From the NCBI GenBank assembly GCA_973895155.1, contig OZ316897.1:806001-870000 (forward strand): a stretch of 64,000 nucleotides of DNA, given 5' to 3'. The translations under genes were made by a program, and so were the position numbers. A model generated the notes under the pieces. It was not told the origin of the DNA. It saw nothing but the letters and a program-made list of their open reading frames with translations, and did no database searches. Source of the stretch: Marsupella aquatica (lineage: Eukaryota; Marchantiophyta). Positions 42,401 to 54,862 of the stretch are shown piece after piece; positions within the stretch are counted from its first letter, which is position 1, and every line of letters begins with the position of its first letter.

Positions 42401-43715
42401 GTCCCCTTGTCTCTATTCTCTCAAACTGCAGAAACCTTTCAAATCTTGAATGAGTTAGAAACAAGATAATTTAAACTGTAGCTAATATAATTTTTTAGTG
42501 AAAGATCGCACAGCTGTATCACATGCAGTTGTACTTAGTGGATAGTATCGGGTGACCACAAACCACATGGGGAACTAATCAAGGAGTCTTCGTGCTCAAT
42601 CTATCCAATGAGACAATCCAATGGTACAAAAATATCCACGTACATAGTAGTTTAATATTTAATTATTCTTATAGTCAAATTTCCCGCTGTCTATCTAGGT
42701 TAGGTGAGGAGCCACATAGCTAATTCTACGCAAATTGTCTGCCCTCATTCTCGCAAAAATGAGGAGAAGAAGACAAGATGAATGGGCCCATATCTACCCA
42801 TATCTACCGAAGGCCAGGCAGTCACATTTCCATCTTTCATTTCAATTCCTGTCTCTGAGTGTTGAGAATAGCATTGAGGTGGAATGCTTCTGACAAGACA
42901 GAAGGCGGGACTAAGCGCTTCACAGCTGGGATCTCAGTTGTTGACTGCATGTAGTCTTACGATCAATTGCTTGTTTCAATTGTAGTCACTTAGAAATAAA
43001 ACATTGTATCAATCTTACTAATTCTTTGTGTTTGCCTGACATTGAAAAATGTATGCAAAAATATGAGTACAGGCAGGTGCTCTACAAGATGGAATTGAGC
43101 GCAGCCCTTTCCTTTCCTATTCCTTGCCTAGCCCGCTGCATCCCTTTCCTTGCCTAGCTCGCTGCATCCCTTCCAATCCAACCCCTTCCAAGACCCATCC
43201 ATTCACGGCTGGCCAACCACTATAACCTTCTATCCAAACCTTGTTTCTTGACACTTACGCCTATACATGTATCGAGGTATGATATCGAATCTATGAGTGC
43301 TCAATTTTGCTACTTGTTTTATTTTAATTTGTCTCCATGTAATCAGATTGTTAATGAGCTCCATTCCCGAATGGCGCAGATCATATATTTGGCGCAGATC
43401 ATTCTTGTTTGCTGCAAATGGTGATTGTGGAGGCTCTCATAGGTAGTTTACGTTGGCTCAAACTTCAGTGCTCACATGAAGATTGGCTCTCTGCCTGCCC
43501 GTTCATGTGCTCATAGTTCAACCATTTTGGTCCCCTGGTCTACAAAGGTGAACCTATTGTTTATCAATGGTGTGATCAAACTGGCGCAGCCAGCCGCGCC
43601 ATCTTTATGAGTAATTACGTTGTTGAGATACTACGCATGCATCCCTTGACAATTCCTCTCTAATGACTTACTAATTTGTACATTCGTTCTGCTCTGATTT
43701 TTTGTCCACGTACAG
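42401..43715. other. Non-coding stretch
   Basis: No gene. A 26-bp CCCTTTCCTTGCCTAGC.CGC unit is duplicated in tandem at about 43,107-43,170. Confidence 0.45.
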
Positions 43716-43762
43716 GCTGAATACTCATCAGGCAGGCCGGCAGCTGCACTCCATGCTTACTT
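43716..43762 (+). ncRNA. Possible mini-exon a of a spliced transcript
   Basis: 47 nt between TCCACGTACAG and GTAAGTTGTG. Its flanks resemble those of mini-exon b, so exon and intron were duplicated together. No long ORF, so a spliced non-coding transcript is one reading. Confidence 0.3.
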
Positions 43763-43851
43763 GTAAGTTGTGGAGAACTGTACTGTATGTTTTTGTTGTT
43801 CTTCATTACTGACTTGTGCTAACCTTCACCCTCTCTGGTTCTGAGTTGCAG

Positions 43852-43905
43852 GCTGATCGAGTACCGGGGTTCAGTATGCATACCGGTAGCCTACACTCCG
43901 TCCTC
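43852..43905 (+). ncRNA. Possible mini-exon b of a spliced transcript
   Basis: 54 nt between GAGTTGCAG and GTAAGTTGTTGAG. The exon end (CTACACTCCGTCCTC) matches the end of mini-exon a (CTGCACTCCATGCTTACTT) loosely. The introns are 89 bp (43,763-43,851) and 86 bp (43,906-43,991); a third acceptor at 43,991 opens a possible exon c. Confidence 0.3.
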
Positions 43906-44211
43906 GTAAGTTGTTGAGAACTTTACTTCACGCCTTCAACATTACCTTTTGTTATTGATTTGTACTAACTTTTATACTCTCTGGATTGCAGGACTGGTTG
44001 AGTATGTCGATCTTTCATATTGGAGAATTCATATAATCAATGAACTTGCACATTAAACAATTCACGTCACCTGTACCTGTAATATCATGACTTAAAACCG
44101 AATTGATCTGAAGTCCCATTTGATGTGTCGGGGACACTGCTTTTGTGTGCTGAGTACACTGATCGATTAAACCCGAGCTTGATCTTTATTTTTTCTTCTT
44201 CTTAGCTGTAC

Positions 44212-44442
44212 ATGTGGAGCCGCGGATTCACGTGTGCAGTGGTGGGTGTGTTGTTGATCTTTTCTGATTTGTTTGAACCAATTGTCTTGGGACATTTGGG
44301 AGGGGCCCTTACCCAATGTTCCGTGAACTATGATGATTGCCACGTCATGAACCACGCTGCTGATGAAAGCGATTGCGTAATTAATTCATGGTGGCCTGAG
44401 TTCTCTTGGTGTGAAATTGTTTGGTATACAATTGTTTGTTGA
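44212..44442 (+). CDS. Small Cys-containing ORF with hydrophobic start
   Basis: 76 codons, MWSRGFTCAVVGVLLIFSDL then five further cysteines and a Trp-rich end. It could be a secreted or membrane peptide, but nothing else supports expression; possibly chance. No family recognised. Confidence 0.2.
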   Translation: MWSRGFTCAVVGVLLIFSDLFEPIVLGHLGGALTQCSVNYDDCHVMNHAADESDCVINSWWPEFSWCEIVWYTIVC

Positions 44443-44479
44443 AAGCAAATCTTTGAATTGTGTCGACGCCTCCAATCAT

Positions 44480-44830
44480 GCGCACATCCAACACTGAAAC
44501 ACATCCAATGCTGAACTAATAGTGAACCCAAACCACACTCTTAATGACCACATCTAATACGGAACCACATCCAATACGGAACCACATCCAATGCTGAACC
44601 AATATTTAGTGAACCCAAACCACACTCTTAATGACCACATTGAATACAGAACCACATCCAAACCACACTCTTCATGACCATTAATTAAATCTAAACACTA
44701 CCCGCTGTATCTGAAAGAATTCGAACCCAGATCATGCACAGTCACTTTATATTAATGACCAGACCCACATCCAACGTTGAACCAATGGTGAACCCAAACC
44801 ACACTATTAATGACCATTCAGACATTCGGT
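44480..44830. repeat. Interspersed ~30-bp repeats around GAACCCAAACCACACTCTTA
   Basis: Four or five copies of GAACCCAAACCACACTCTTA-ATGACCACAT alternating with CCACATCCAATGCTGAACCA and CCACATCCAATACGGAA variants. 44,830-45,280 holds nothing else recognisable. Confidence 0.75.
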
Positions 44831-45289
44831 ACACCAATATTTAAGCAATGATGCAATCCCATGTATGTAAACGAATTTGAACCCAAATCATGCGCGCGCA
44901 CTATATATTAATGACCAATTCAGACAAGCCAAACTATTACGTCCTGTATGAACAATAATTTGGAGGCAGGTGAGTAGAAAATAATGCACACGCATCCCAC
45001 TCACAGCAATCACATTTCTGCATGTGCAATTGCTGCCATGTTTAAAGATAATCAGATCTAAAACTATTAAGGTGCTCTGATTTTACGTACGTAAAACAAA
45101 TTCCAATCCAATCCAATCAAATCAAATCCTATTGTGTATACCACACCCTGAACATACCATGGATCCAAATCTGATTTGATCAGAAGAACTGTAGGAACTC
45201 CCTAGATCGAGCCCGTCTCCTTTCATTTGGCTCCCTCCAGGCCCAAAGATCTACCGAATGTACATTGTTTTGTCTAGTCTAGGGAATCC

Positions 45290-45354
45290 CCATACATAAG
45301 CAAGCTACGTACAGCTTGCATATGGTTGTACGTACTTAGCTTGCTTATGTATGG
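45290..45354. other. 65-nt near-perfect hairpin
   Basis: Left arm CCATACATAAGCAAGCTA plus CGTACA. The right arm is its exact complement, with a 4-nt bulge between the two stem parts. 24 paired bases, loop about 13 nt. It could be a hairpin small-RNA precursor or a tiny foldback remnant. Two-strand symmetry means orientation is unknown. Confidence 0.7.
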
Positions 45355-46105
45355 CTTACGATGAGCAATTCAATTCAAGGGGGTCCTACCTTCAGCCGGG
45401 CTTTCAGCACCTACATATAGAGTGCACAGCTCAAAATTTAATCTAGCTAGGGAAGGATGCAGTATTTGTGGGCAGGCAGCCGTAGAGGGATTATAAAAGT
45501 TCTTTATTTGACTAAGTGTTGATAGTGGACTGTTTCCGATGGCCAAAACAGTTTTGTATTCATGTACAGTTTCAACTTCAGTCTATTTACTAGAATAGAC
45601 AAAAAGAAGCGCACATCATCAGATCAAGAGCGCCTCCTTAAAAAACAAACTAACTGTCTGAGAAATACCAGCAGTACTAGCCTATCGCCCTCTTTTGTTA
45701 CTAAACTGGATGCCTGGCTTTCTCTTCCTGCATTTGTGGCAATTGCTATAAATATCTGAACACAGATATCAATTGATGGGGTATCTCAACACATTAGTCC
45801 TGGTAGGCTTTAGGTCGATGGGGGAAGGTGAGACCAGGTCCTGCAAAATTATATTATCGGTAGGGGCATATATATATATTACAATGTTAGTATTCTATCT
45901 AGTTAGAGGTGGAACAACCTAACCTTTGGAAATTAATATGAGAAAGTATTTTCAGGATATGTTTAGTGCTGGAACCCTGTGTGAAACTTAACCCTTCTTG
46001 TACTAACCCTGTCTAAACGTATACATGACAATAAATATGTGCCCCACAACACTAGCTAATGCCCAACTCTCTTGTATGTCTTACTACATGATATATAATT
46101 ATATG
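45355..46105. other. Non-coding stretch
   Basis: No gene seen; the short ORF at 45,562-45,759 has no motif. A short TATATATATAT run lies near 45,870. Confidence 0.4.
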
Positions 46106-46109
46106 TAAT

Positions 46110-47130
46110 GAAACTGGACCTTGGTGACTGGAAGGATTTGACACAATTTTGAGTTGAACCCCCATGATCCCTTACACAAGTACGACTTGACTTTGAATAA
46201 TGAGTTTCTTGCTTAATTTAATTATGGGTGCATGTCAAGTACGTAGGCAAATAGAGTTGTTGCTTATAAACGATATCATATTTAGAGAAACCACGACTAT
46301 CCAAAAATATGTGGGCCAAGAAATTAGCTAATCAATATAATGTCCAAGTCTTAGGTATATCAAGCTACATGCCTTTAAGCAATGTAGACCTTAGTTTAAA
46401 GGATTGATAACTAAGAAAATAGTTTAACCCCCACACTTTAGACAGCTACAGCTTGACTTTGACTAATTAATTTCAGGGTGCATGCCAAGAAGGTAAATGG
46501 AGTGGTTGGTTCTAAATAACATCCTAGATAAACCATGATTGTCTAGAAATAGGCAGGCCACAAACTAAAACTAGCTAATATATTGTCCTGGCTAGTCTTT
46601 TGTGTGTCTGGCTACTTACATACATCTAATAATCGAACTGGACCTTAGTGTACACGATTTGATACAATTTTGAGCTATATCCCAACCTTACACAACCTTA
46701 ACATGACTTTGACTGATTAATTACAGGATGCATGCCAAGTACGCAAATCCAATGGGTGGTCAATGTCAAACGCATCATACATAAACCCTGACTATCTCGA
46801 AATAAGTGGGCCACAAAACTAGCTAAGTTCAAAGTTTCTTTTGTATGTATAGCTCCATATATTTAATCAAACTAGAGGGTATACAGGAGTTGATATAATC
46901 TTGAGCACCCGGCCCCATCCCTCACCCAACTACAATGCAACTTTGAATAATTAATTTTGATTAGTGTCCTGGGTTCAGCGTGCATGCAAAGTAGGCCAAC
47001 AAAGAGGGTCGTTTTGAATGACATCATATAGACAAACCATGGCTACCTGGAAATGTGTGGGCCAAAAAACCTGCTAATGAGCCCCCGGCCACTCCTCACA
47101 CAACCACAAGGTGACTTTGGCAAATTAATC
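46110..47130. repeat. Diverged 230-260 bp tandem repeat
   Basis: GACTTTGAnTAATTAAT recurs near 46,192, 46,455, 46,709, 46,940 and 47,110. Around each are GGTGCATGCCAAGTA, a CATCATA..AAACCATGACTA block and GTGGGCCACAAAACTAGCTA. Four to five diverged units abut the next satellite. Confidence 0.75.
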
Positions 47131-47133
47131 TCT

Positions 47134-49140
47134 GGTGTACTCTAACATGTTTTGGGTACCCAAAACTCCTCTAAACTGTTTTGGGGTATTGTAGGGTACT
47201 CTAAGGCATTTGGGGTACCCTGTCTTAGTGCTGAGGACTCTAGGGTACTTTAAGACAATGGCAGCACCCCTTGGGGCACCCTACTATATATAAATAGTCT
47301 AAAGTAATGTCAAGGGGTACTCCTAATATATGTTGCATATCTTGTGGTAGTCTACATAACTCTGGGGTGCTCTAAGATGTTTTGCGTACCCAAACCTCCT
47401 CTAAACTATTTTGGGGTACATAATCTAGGGGTACTCTAAGGCATTATTTTGGAGTACCCTGTGGTAGTGTTGGGGACTCTGGGGTACTTTAACATAATCC
47501 GGGCACCCTCCTATAGTCTAAAGTAATGTTAGGGGGTACCCTAAATAACATATGTTGGATATATTGTTGTAGTCTAGAGAACTCTGGGTACTCTAAGATG
47601 ATTTGGGTACCCAAACCTCCTCTGAACTATTTTGGGGGTTATTCTAGAGTACTCTAAGCCATTTGGGGTACCCTATGGTAGTGTTTTCAGGACTCTGGGG
47701 TACTTTAAGATACATAATGGGGGCACCCTCCTCTAGTCTAAAGTAATGTCACTGGGTACTCTAAATAATATATGTTGGGTAGTGGTAGTCTAGAGAACTC
47801 TGGGGTACTCTAAGATGTTTTGGGTACGCAAACCTCCTCTGAACTATTTTATGGGTATTCTAGCGTATTCTAGGCATTTCGGGTACCCTGTGGTAGTGTT
47901 GGGGACTTTGGAGACTCTGGGGTACTTTAAGATAATGGGGCCACCCTAGTATAGCCCGAAATAATGTCACTGGGTACCTACTCTAATACTCTTGGGTATC
48001 TTGTGGTACTCTAGAAAACTCTGGGGTACTCTAAGATGTTTTGGGTACCCAAATCTCCTCTGAACTATTTTTGGGTATTCTAGGGTACTCTAGGCATTTT
48101 CGGGTACCCTGTGGTAGTGTTGGGGACTTTGGGGACTCTGGGGTACTTTAAGATAATGGGGGCACCCTAGTATAGCCCGAAATAATGTCACGGGGTACTC
48201 TAATACTTTTGGGTATCTTGAGGTACTCTAGAAAACTCTGGGGTACTCTAAGATGTTTTGGGTACCCAAATCTCCTCTGAACTATTTTTGGGTATTCTAG
48301 GGTACTCTAGGCATTTTGGGTACCCTGTGGTAGTGTTGGGGACTTTGGGGACTCTGGGGTACTTTAAGATAATGGGGGCACCCTAGTATAGCCCGAAATA
48401 ATGTCACGGGGTACTCTAATACTTTTGGGTATCTTGTGGTACTCTAGAAAACTCTGGGGTACTCTGAGATGTTTTGGGTACCCAAATCTCCTCTGAACTA
48501 TTTTGGGGTATTCTAAGGTAGTCTTACATTTTTTGTGTATCTTGTGGTAGTCTAGAAAACTGTGGGGTACTTTAAAATGTTTTGGGTACCCAATCCTCCT
48601 CTGAACTGTTTTGGGATATGCTAGGGTACTCTTAGGCATTTGGGGTACCCTATGGTAGTTCGGGGAACTCTTGGGTAATTTAAGATAATGGGGGCAACCT
48701 ACTATATATAATTATTTGAAAGCAATGTCACGGGGTACTCTAGAAAGAAAACTCTGGGGTACTCTAAGATATTTTGGGTACCCAAATCTCCTCTGAACTG
48801 TTTTGGGGTATCCTAGGGTAGTCTTACATTTTTTGTGTATCTTGTGGTACTCTAGAAAACTGTGGGGTACTTTAAATGTGTAGGGTACCCAATCCTCCTC
48901 TGAACTGTTTTGGGGTATTCTAGGGTACTCTTAGGCATTTGGGGTACCCTATGGTAGTGTTGGGGACTCTGGGGTACTTTAAAACAATGTGGGCACCCTA
49001 CTATGGTCTTAAGTAATATTGTGGGGTACTCTTATATTTTATGGGTATCGTGTGGTAGTCTAGAAAACTCTAGGGTACTCTATGATGTTTTGGGTACCCT
49101 AAACTCCTCTAAACTGTTGTAGGATAGTTTGAGATATTCT
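47134..49140. repeat. ~220-bp satellite, about nine units
   Basis: GGGGTACTCTAAGATGTTTT starts near 47,134, 47,364, 47,585, 47,802, 48,023, 48,240, 48,456, 48,756 and 49,072, steps mostly 216-230 bp. Half-length partial units (about 107 bp) begin at 48,563 and 48,863. Units are rich in GGTACC and carry internal GGGTACTCTA / TTTGGGTACCC sub-repeats. The middle units (48,023-48,456) are the most alike, consistent with recent local amplification. Confidence 0.93.
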
Positions 49141-50075
49141 AGGGTAGGCCTGAGTCATAGAGCTTTCAATCCACTTAGGCTTCAAATTTTGAAGCCTATG
49201 TAGGATGCTCGGGAGACATTGCATGTGTTATATAAAATGCAAAAGATTAATTTACTTAGGCACATTAAACTAGCATCGTACCCTACAGAACCACTCCGGT
49301 TGGTTACCACATTGGCTGGCTCAAAGAATATGCTAGCCCTGCTACCAAGAAGAGTATCATCCCTCCCGAATTTGCCATCAATGTAGTGTGCCATTCATTC
49401 CACACGATATGCAGCTAGCTGCTAAAATAGGAGAAAATAGAGTGCGCTACAGTCATGGAATGTCCCGTCTAGATATATTACTTTTCCTACTTAAACATAG
49501 TGCGCTAGTGATATGCAGAGTCACTCATAATCATTGATCATATGATATGAATTTCCATCACGTACTGAATAAATTCATTAGTAGATTACAGTTTCGGAAA
49601 AGCGGCAAAAAATAAGATACTTCAGAACTTGCTCGTTTCATCCATCTAGAATTGGTCTATAACCACAAAATTTTGATATTAACTTGGTCCTTAAGGTAAA
49701 ACATCTTCACCCATTTCAATTATTGAGTCAAAGATAAAGATATATTCTAGAAAGGCTAGACACCAAAGAAATTCCGCATGCGCAAAGGTGTGATGGCTCA
49801 TAAGCTAAATCACGCAAGGTGTGAAGTTTCAATAACTACAGCTGGTGGAAATAATAGGCGACTAGCTACTTTTGTCAACTAGTTGGCCAGTGGAAATAAT
49901 AGGCCACTAGCTACTTTTGTCAAATAGTAGGCCCGCTGGCCAAATGTTCGGACAGATATATAGGCACACCTGAGGAGGCTGCTTCTGAGGACATCTTGGA
50001 TCTTGGATGGAGCTTGTTAGGCGCTCATTTATGTTAGTCATTTTAAGTCTGCGTACTCTGTGGTATATAGGGTTG
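49141..50075. other. Non-coding stretch before the TNP2-like gene
   Basis: No gene. CACTAGCTACTTTTGTCAA occurs twice-like at about 49,860-49,925, but no convincing CACTA terminal repeat was found. Confidence 0.4.
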
Positions 50076-50158
50076 AGGAATGAACGAGTGCCTCCATAGC
50101 TCACACCACGACGAGGGCTAGGGTCGAGGAATGAACTGGTGCCTCCATAGCTCACACC
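50076..50158. repeat. Tandem duplicate before the TNP2-like start
   Basis: GAGGAATGAACGAGTGCCTC-type segment (GGAATGAAC..GTGCCTCCAT) is present twice, about 55 bp apart, ending 8 bp before ATG 50,166. Confidence 0.7.
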
Positions 50159-50165
50159 GACCACG

Positions 50166-53100
50166 ATGCCTGTTCAAGGGAAAGTAAAATGTACCTGCAA
50201 GTACAAATGCTCGCAATTTGTGCGAGGGTTTGATATGGTGAGTCCAAAAACACTGAAAAGGCATTCAGCACTGGACGCTGAAGGCAAGGTATGTGCAGCT
50301 AAGCTTATTGTGGAGCGTGGTCAATTCAATGGCGGAGGTTGTCAAACAAGCGATGGTGCGAACACATACTTCCCAGGTGTTCAATTGTCGCGACAACAGC
50401 AATGGAGGCTTAGGCAAAAAACTCCGCTGTACAGGGCTCTAACAGGAGGCTATAGTTGTGAGGAATTGACTGCAATTAATGGCCATCCAGAGTATATGGA
50501 TGTTGATGCAAACGGTATACCTCCCAGGATGCAATACGGGATCCACATATTGCCTCAATCAAGGCTGGGTCTAGACTAGGCAATTTATCGGGAGACATGG
50601 AAACTACAGTCTATGCTAGATGAGGCAAAGATGCCTCAGAAATTGCAAGACAACATTTTGAAAATGCTCCATGGGACAAATCAGAAATCTGGAGCAACTG
50701 GGAAGCAGACCACATCGAATGACTTTGGTGCCCAAGAATTGGGAGAACTCCTCAAACATGCTGGGGTGTCCTGGGATGGAGGGCTGCATGGATCTGCTTC
50801 ACTGTCATCCTTCAAGGGCTTGTGCAGCACATTCAAAGCATATGGGATGCCAATGACTCAGCGCTGGAGAATGTGTATAGGATGTAAAAAGAAATGGCAT
50901 GTTCCGCAGCTGTTAGGGCCCTCAGATCAAGACGACTATAATGTTTCAACTGGAGTCAAGTGCCAATGTTCAAACCGACTTGAAGATCCCAGAAAAAAGT
51001 GGTTGTTGGCCAGGGATTGTGCCCAATGTTCAGAAATTTGTCCACAAGTAGGTTGCGGCAAGGTTCGGAAGGACATGATTGTGTTTGAATATTTCCCGAT
51101 TGGACCTGTATTGAGGAAGCTATGTAGTAGTCGGTCAATTTGTCATGAATTCCAGGCAATGTGGAGGGATAAAGATAAATGGTTCAGAAAGGATTTAGCT
51201 TCGAGACCTGTTTACACAGAATGGTGGGATGGCAACAGAGCCGCTGAGCTCTCTTACTTTTGGGACTTAAGCAATGAATTTGAGGTCCCAGTGTTGTGCA
51301 GAAAATGTTATGCATGCTATGCAACTCTTCCCCAAAAATGTCCAGAGTTATTGAACAAGGGCAATTGGGATGAAACGAGCCAGCAATACGACTTCCAATG
51401 CAGGGATTGCGGAGGTAGAGTGACGTCCACTCCAGCTTTTGCTAAGGTGAACTTACTTACTATCAAGAACTTTTAATTTGATTTAGCAACCTAGGTCCAA
51501 AATGTGTACTGATATGTGATTAGTACTTTGTCATTGATCAGGGTGACCCACGAAACATTGGCCTTATGGCACATTGGGATGGATTTCAGTCCACCACAAC
51601 TACCCATAAAAGCACATGGACTGTGGAAGTTCAAGTGCTAAACTCTGGGTCATCATCCAGAATACCTCCCATCCCTGTGCTCTTCATTCCACCGATCGAA
51701 GACGACAATGCTCAAAAGAAGGCACTAAATTGCTTGGATGCTTTCTTAGAACCATTCATAAGGGAATTGGAAGAGTTGCTTGTGGACGGAATTGAGGTTG
51801 ATTACAACTATCCTGTGGAATTAATAGATGAAACTCATGTTCTACTTGATCAGAGATTTGTGCTCAGAGCGAACCTAACAATTTTCACAGGGGATCATCC
51901 TGCCCAGTGTAAATTTGGGGGTTGGAATACTACTGGTCATTCTGCTTGTAGAAATTGTAAGATGAGTAGTAGATGGATTAAATACAAATCGCCTGTAGAC
52001 GGAGGTTCAACTATCCAATCAACCAGGGCACCCTTCCTAGGAAGGGCAGTGTATGACAACAACAGGCGGCAAATGAGATATTCACCACCTGCCAGACAAA
52101 TAGAGGAAGTGAAAGAGGGAGCCAGACGATGGACCAAGGCTTCTTCCAAGCAAGAGAAGAGTGCAATTAGTAGGGAGTTTGGGGTTTCTGGTATGACCCG
52201 AGCTTGGAGGCTACACGACCTTACTGGGTTTTGCTTGATGAAGGATCTGGTTTATGACACCATGCATATCCTGGCATTGTGTTTGTTCAAGAAATATTGT
52301 GAGCTGTTAATTAGTAGCATTTCCCGTTCAGATCAAAAGCTTTTTGAAGATGCTTTAGAGGAAGTGACGGCCAGGCGTCCAAAGGGATTTGATGGCAGGT
52401 GGCCCAAAAAACCATTCGATAGGTTAGGCTATTTTAAAGCTGAGGAGTTCACCAGATTCATAATATATTGTGTGCCACACATTCTTCATGAGGTGGGAAT
52501 TAGACTTGATTCTCAACTTGGAATGCTAGGAATCCTTTTGGTAGAGATTGCTTGCTTGTTCTACATCAGGAGCAGGGACGAAGGGTGGACAACAGAGACC
52601 TTGAACAAAGGCAGGTCTCTTTTGGCCTCTTGGCGGGTTAGGTCCGAAGAAGCTTGGGGGCCAACTGGAGCTATTCTAGACCACGTTGCAGGTAAGACAA
52701 CGCTAGTTACAAGTTGAAGATTTGGAAGAGAAATTGGATATACAATGTGACTGTGTATCGATCATGTGACTTAAATTTTTAGTCGCTTTCAATGATAATA
52801 GTCCAATCTTACAATGAGTTGTATATGGGTGATATTGGATCAGGGAGTGGTGAGATCTTTGATGGGATTGAAAGACATGGCCCTCATCATGTTTATTGGT
52901 GCTACCGGTTTGAGAGAATGGTATCTGATTATGGACGCACCAGAACCAATCAAAAAGATCAGGAAGTTACTTACTCCCTCCATTTTGCAAGAAGATTTTT
53001 CACTAAAATCTGTATCTACATTTGGGAGGATGACGATGGACTGTTCCCCCACCAGAGGGCAGTAGCCAAAGTGCATGCGTCCTTGCGAGTTACTTCTGCA

Positions 53101-54862
53101 CATAAAAGGGAACACATGGCAAGAGACAAGAGAGTGTTTGAATGCCCTGAATGGCACCACCATTGTGTGGCAATAGTTTCCAGCCAATCATTGGCTATAG
53201 AGTTATGGGATGGTATGATATTGTCAGCGGAATCATATGCCTGCAAACAAATGGTGATCAGCAAAGGGGTTGGCATCGGGTCAACAAGAGTAAAGTTACA
53301 TCATCAGTTATCAGTGTTTTCCATCAGTCGACCTGATATCAGTGGCCACGTCATCTTAGAGAGGCCGCCAAGTTGGGGCGCTGAAAAAAAATGCGAAAAA
53401 AAAAACTTTTGCGCATCTCAGCTGGGGCATCTCAATCTCAGCTGACCTCGCCGAGATTGGCGTAAGGCAAAAAAAAATGAAAAAAAAAATTTTAATTTTT
53501 TTCCCAAAAATTCTTTAAAAAAAAAATTCCCCAAAAATATTTTTTTCACTACGGGTGTCCGTACCGTACGGACACCGCATATCGGCGAGACCCGCCGAGA
53601 TAGTTCGATGTCCGTACGGTACGGACACCAAATTTTGTCGGAATTTTTTTAAAGATTTGTTTTTTTTTGAGAATTTTTGAAAAAAAAAATTTAATTTTTT
53701 TTCTTCGTTTTTTTTGTCCTTACGCCGATCTCGGCGAGGTCAGCTGAGATTGACTCAATCTCAGCTGCCCCAGCTGAGATCCTTACGCCGATCTCGGCGA
53801 GGTCAGCTAAGATGCGCGAAAGTGCGAAGGCCCTATCTCAGCTGCTCAGCTGAGATTCAGAAATTTCAAGGCGACCAAACTGATAACTGATGATCCTCGC
53901 TACCCCGGTCAACAAGGAAGAAGTCAGAAAAACTCAGGACCTCAACTTCTCTATCAATAAAGCAATGTTGGACAGATGCTGGAGTTCTCGTAGACGGCAG
54001 TGAGCACATGAGTGATACTTGCACTCCTTTGCGAGCAGCTGTGTGGAAGAAACAAGTCTACAGGCCAGGAGATCACGTGGTGGTCCTAGTGGATGGGAGT
54101 ACAGACGTGACACTTCCAGAGAATTGGAAAGCAATCATTCGGTCAATTTTCATGCATGAATTCATGGGCTGCATGGAAATATTTTTTGAGGCATACGAAG
54201 AAGATCAAAGAGGGAATTCCTTGGCTTGGGCTCGTGATGAGTATTCTCTGTTTACAATTCTGGAACCAAAGTTACTACAATATCCTGGAAATAATTGTCG
54301 AATGCTATCTAGAATTATACACAAGTTTTTTCCACTCCAAAGGGGCGCTGTTGGTGATGGAGGGGCTAGAGAGATTGTAGCCATGGAGATCGGAGATACT
54401 CTACTTAGAGAGCTTCCAGTCAATCTTGCAAATTGTCCTCCTTTCCCAGAAGTGGGAGACATAATGACCGTAAGAGTAAGAACAGCCCTTGATGTACAGA
54501 AAGAGGCCGGAAAAGAGACCAAGCTCTGTGTCATCAGGGAGGTCATCCTTCCATCTGAGGTGGAAACTACAACAGAAGCTGAAGCAATTCACGCTAGTGC
54601 ACCAGAGGATGCACTAGATGAAGTAGAGTTGAGAGATCACATGTTTGAAGAAACACCCAACGACCACCAGTTTCAGAAGGACTTAGGTAGAGTTAAGGTA
54701 AGCTGGTTGAATATAGTAGGTGCCCGTTCAGAAACTCCAACTTACAAAGCTTCTCCACGAATTGAGGCAGAATTTGGATTTGAGGCACTACTTCAATTGA
54801 GGGGAGAGTTTATTTGCATTCAACAATGGCATGGTTATCCTGTGAGGTGGCAAATAGTATAA
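50166..54862 (+). pseudogene. TNP2-type (CACTA/EnSpm-like) transposase gene, interrupted
   Basis: Exon 1 is 50,166-51,446 with in-frame TAG at 50,577-50,579. Intron 51,447-51,541 is phase 0 (GCTAAG|GTGAAC ... ATCAG|GGTGAC). Exon 2 is 51,542-52,691 and intron 52,692-52,782 follows. Exon 2 has the TNP2 pattern: GDPRNIGLMAHWDGFQ, HKSTWTV, then GDHPAQCKFGGWNTTGHSAC-RNC and DLVYDTMHIL. Exon 3 (52,783 on) needs one frame slip near 52,813. It reads HGPHHVYWCYRFERM, as in DUF4218-like C-terminal regions. A foldback element (53,300-53,894) cuts the gene; the coding signal resumes at about 54,008-54,862 (YRPGDHVVVLVDGS, C-terminal module). Exon 1 is Cys-rich (CTCKYKCSQF, CIGCKKKW). Inactive copy. Confidence 0.62.
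53300..53894. mobile_element. 595-bp foldback element with 16-bp perfect termini
   Basis: ATCATCAGTTATCAGT at 53,300-53,315 and its exact complement at 53,879-53,894. The inside is a large imperfect inverted repeat: GACCTCGCCGAGATTGGCGT against the ACGCCGATCTCGGCGAGGTC block, A-runs against T-runs, and two complementary palindromes GTGTCCGTAC-C-GTACGGACAC (about 53,557-53,629). No ORF. No clear target duplication; a GGTCAACAAG word flanks both sides (53,279 and 53,906). It splits the TNP2-like gene. Confidence 0.85.

Noticed and set aside
48364-48639. 91-residue ORF with internal YPK repeats
   Set aside because: Product of the 220-bp satellite; no other coding evidence.
49141-50165. CACTA terminal inverted repeats for the TNP2-like gene
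   Set aside because: CACTA words occur but no matching pair with a 3-bp duplication could be found.
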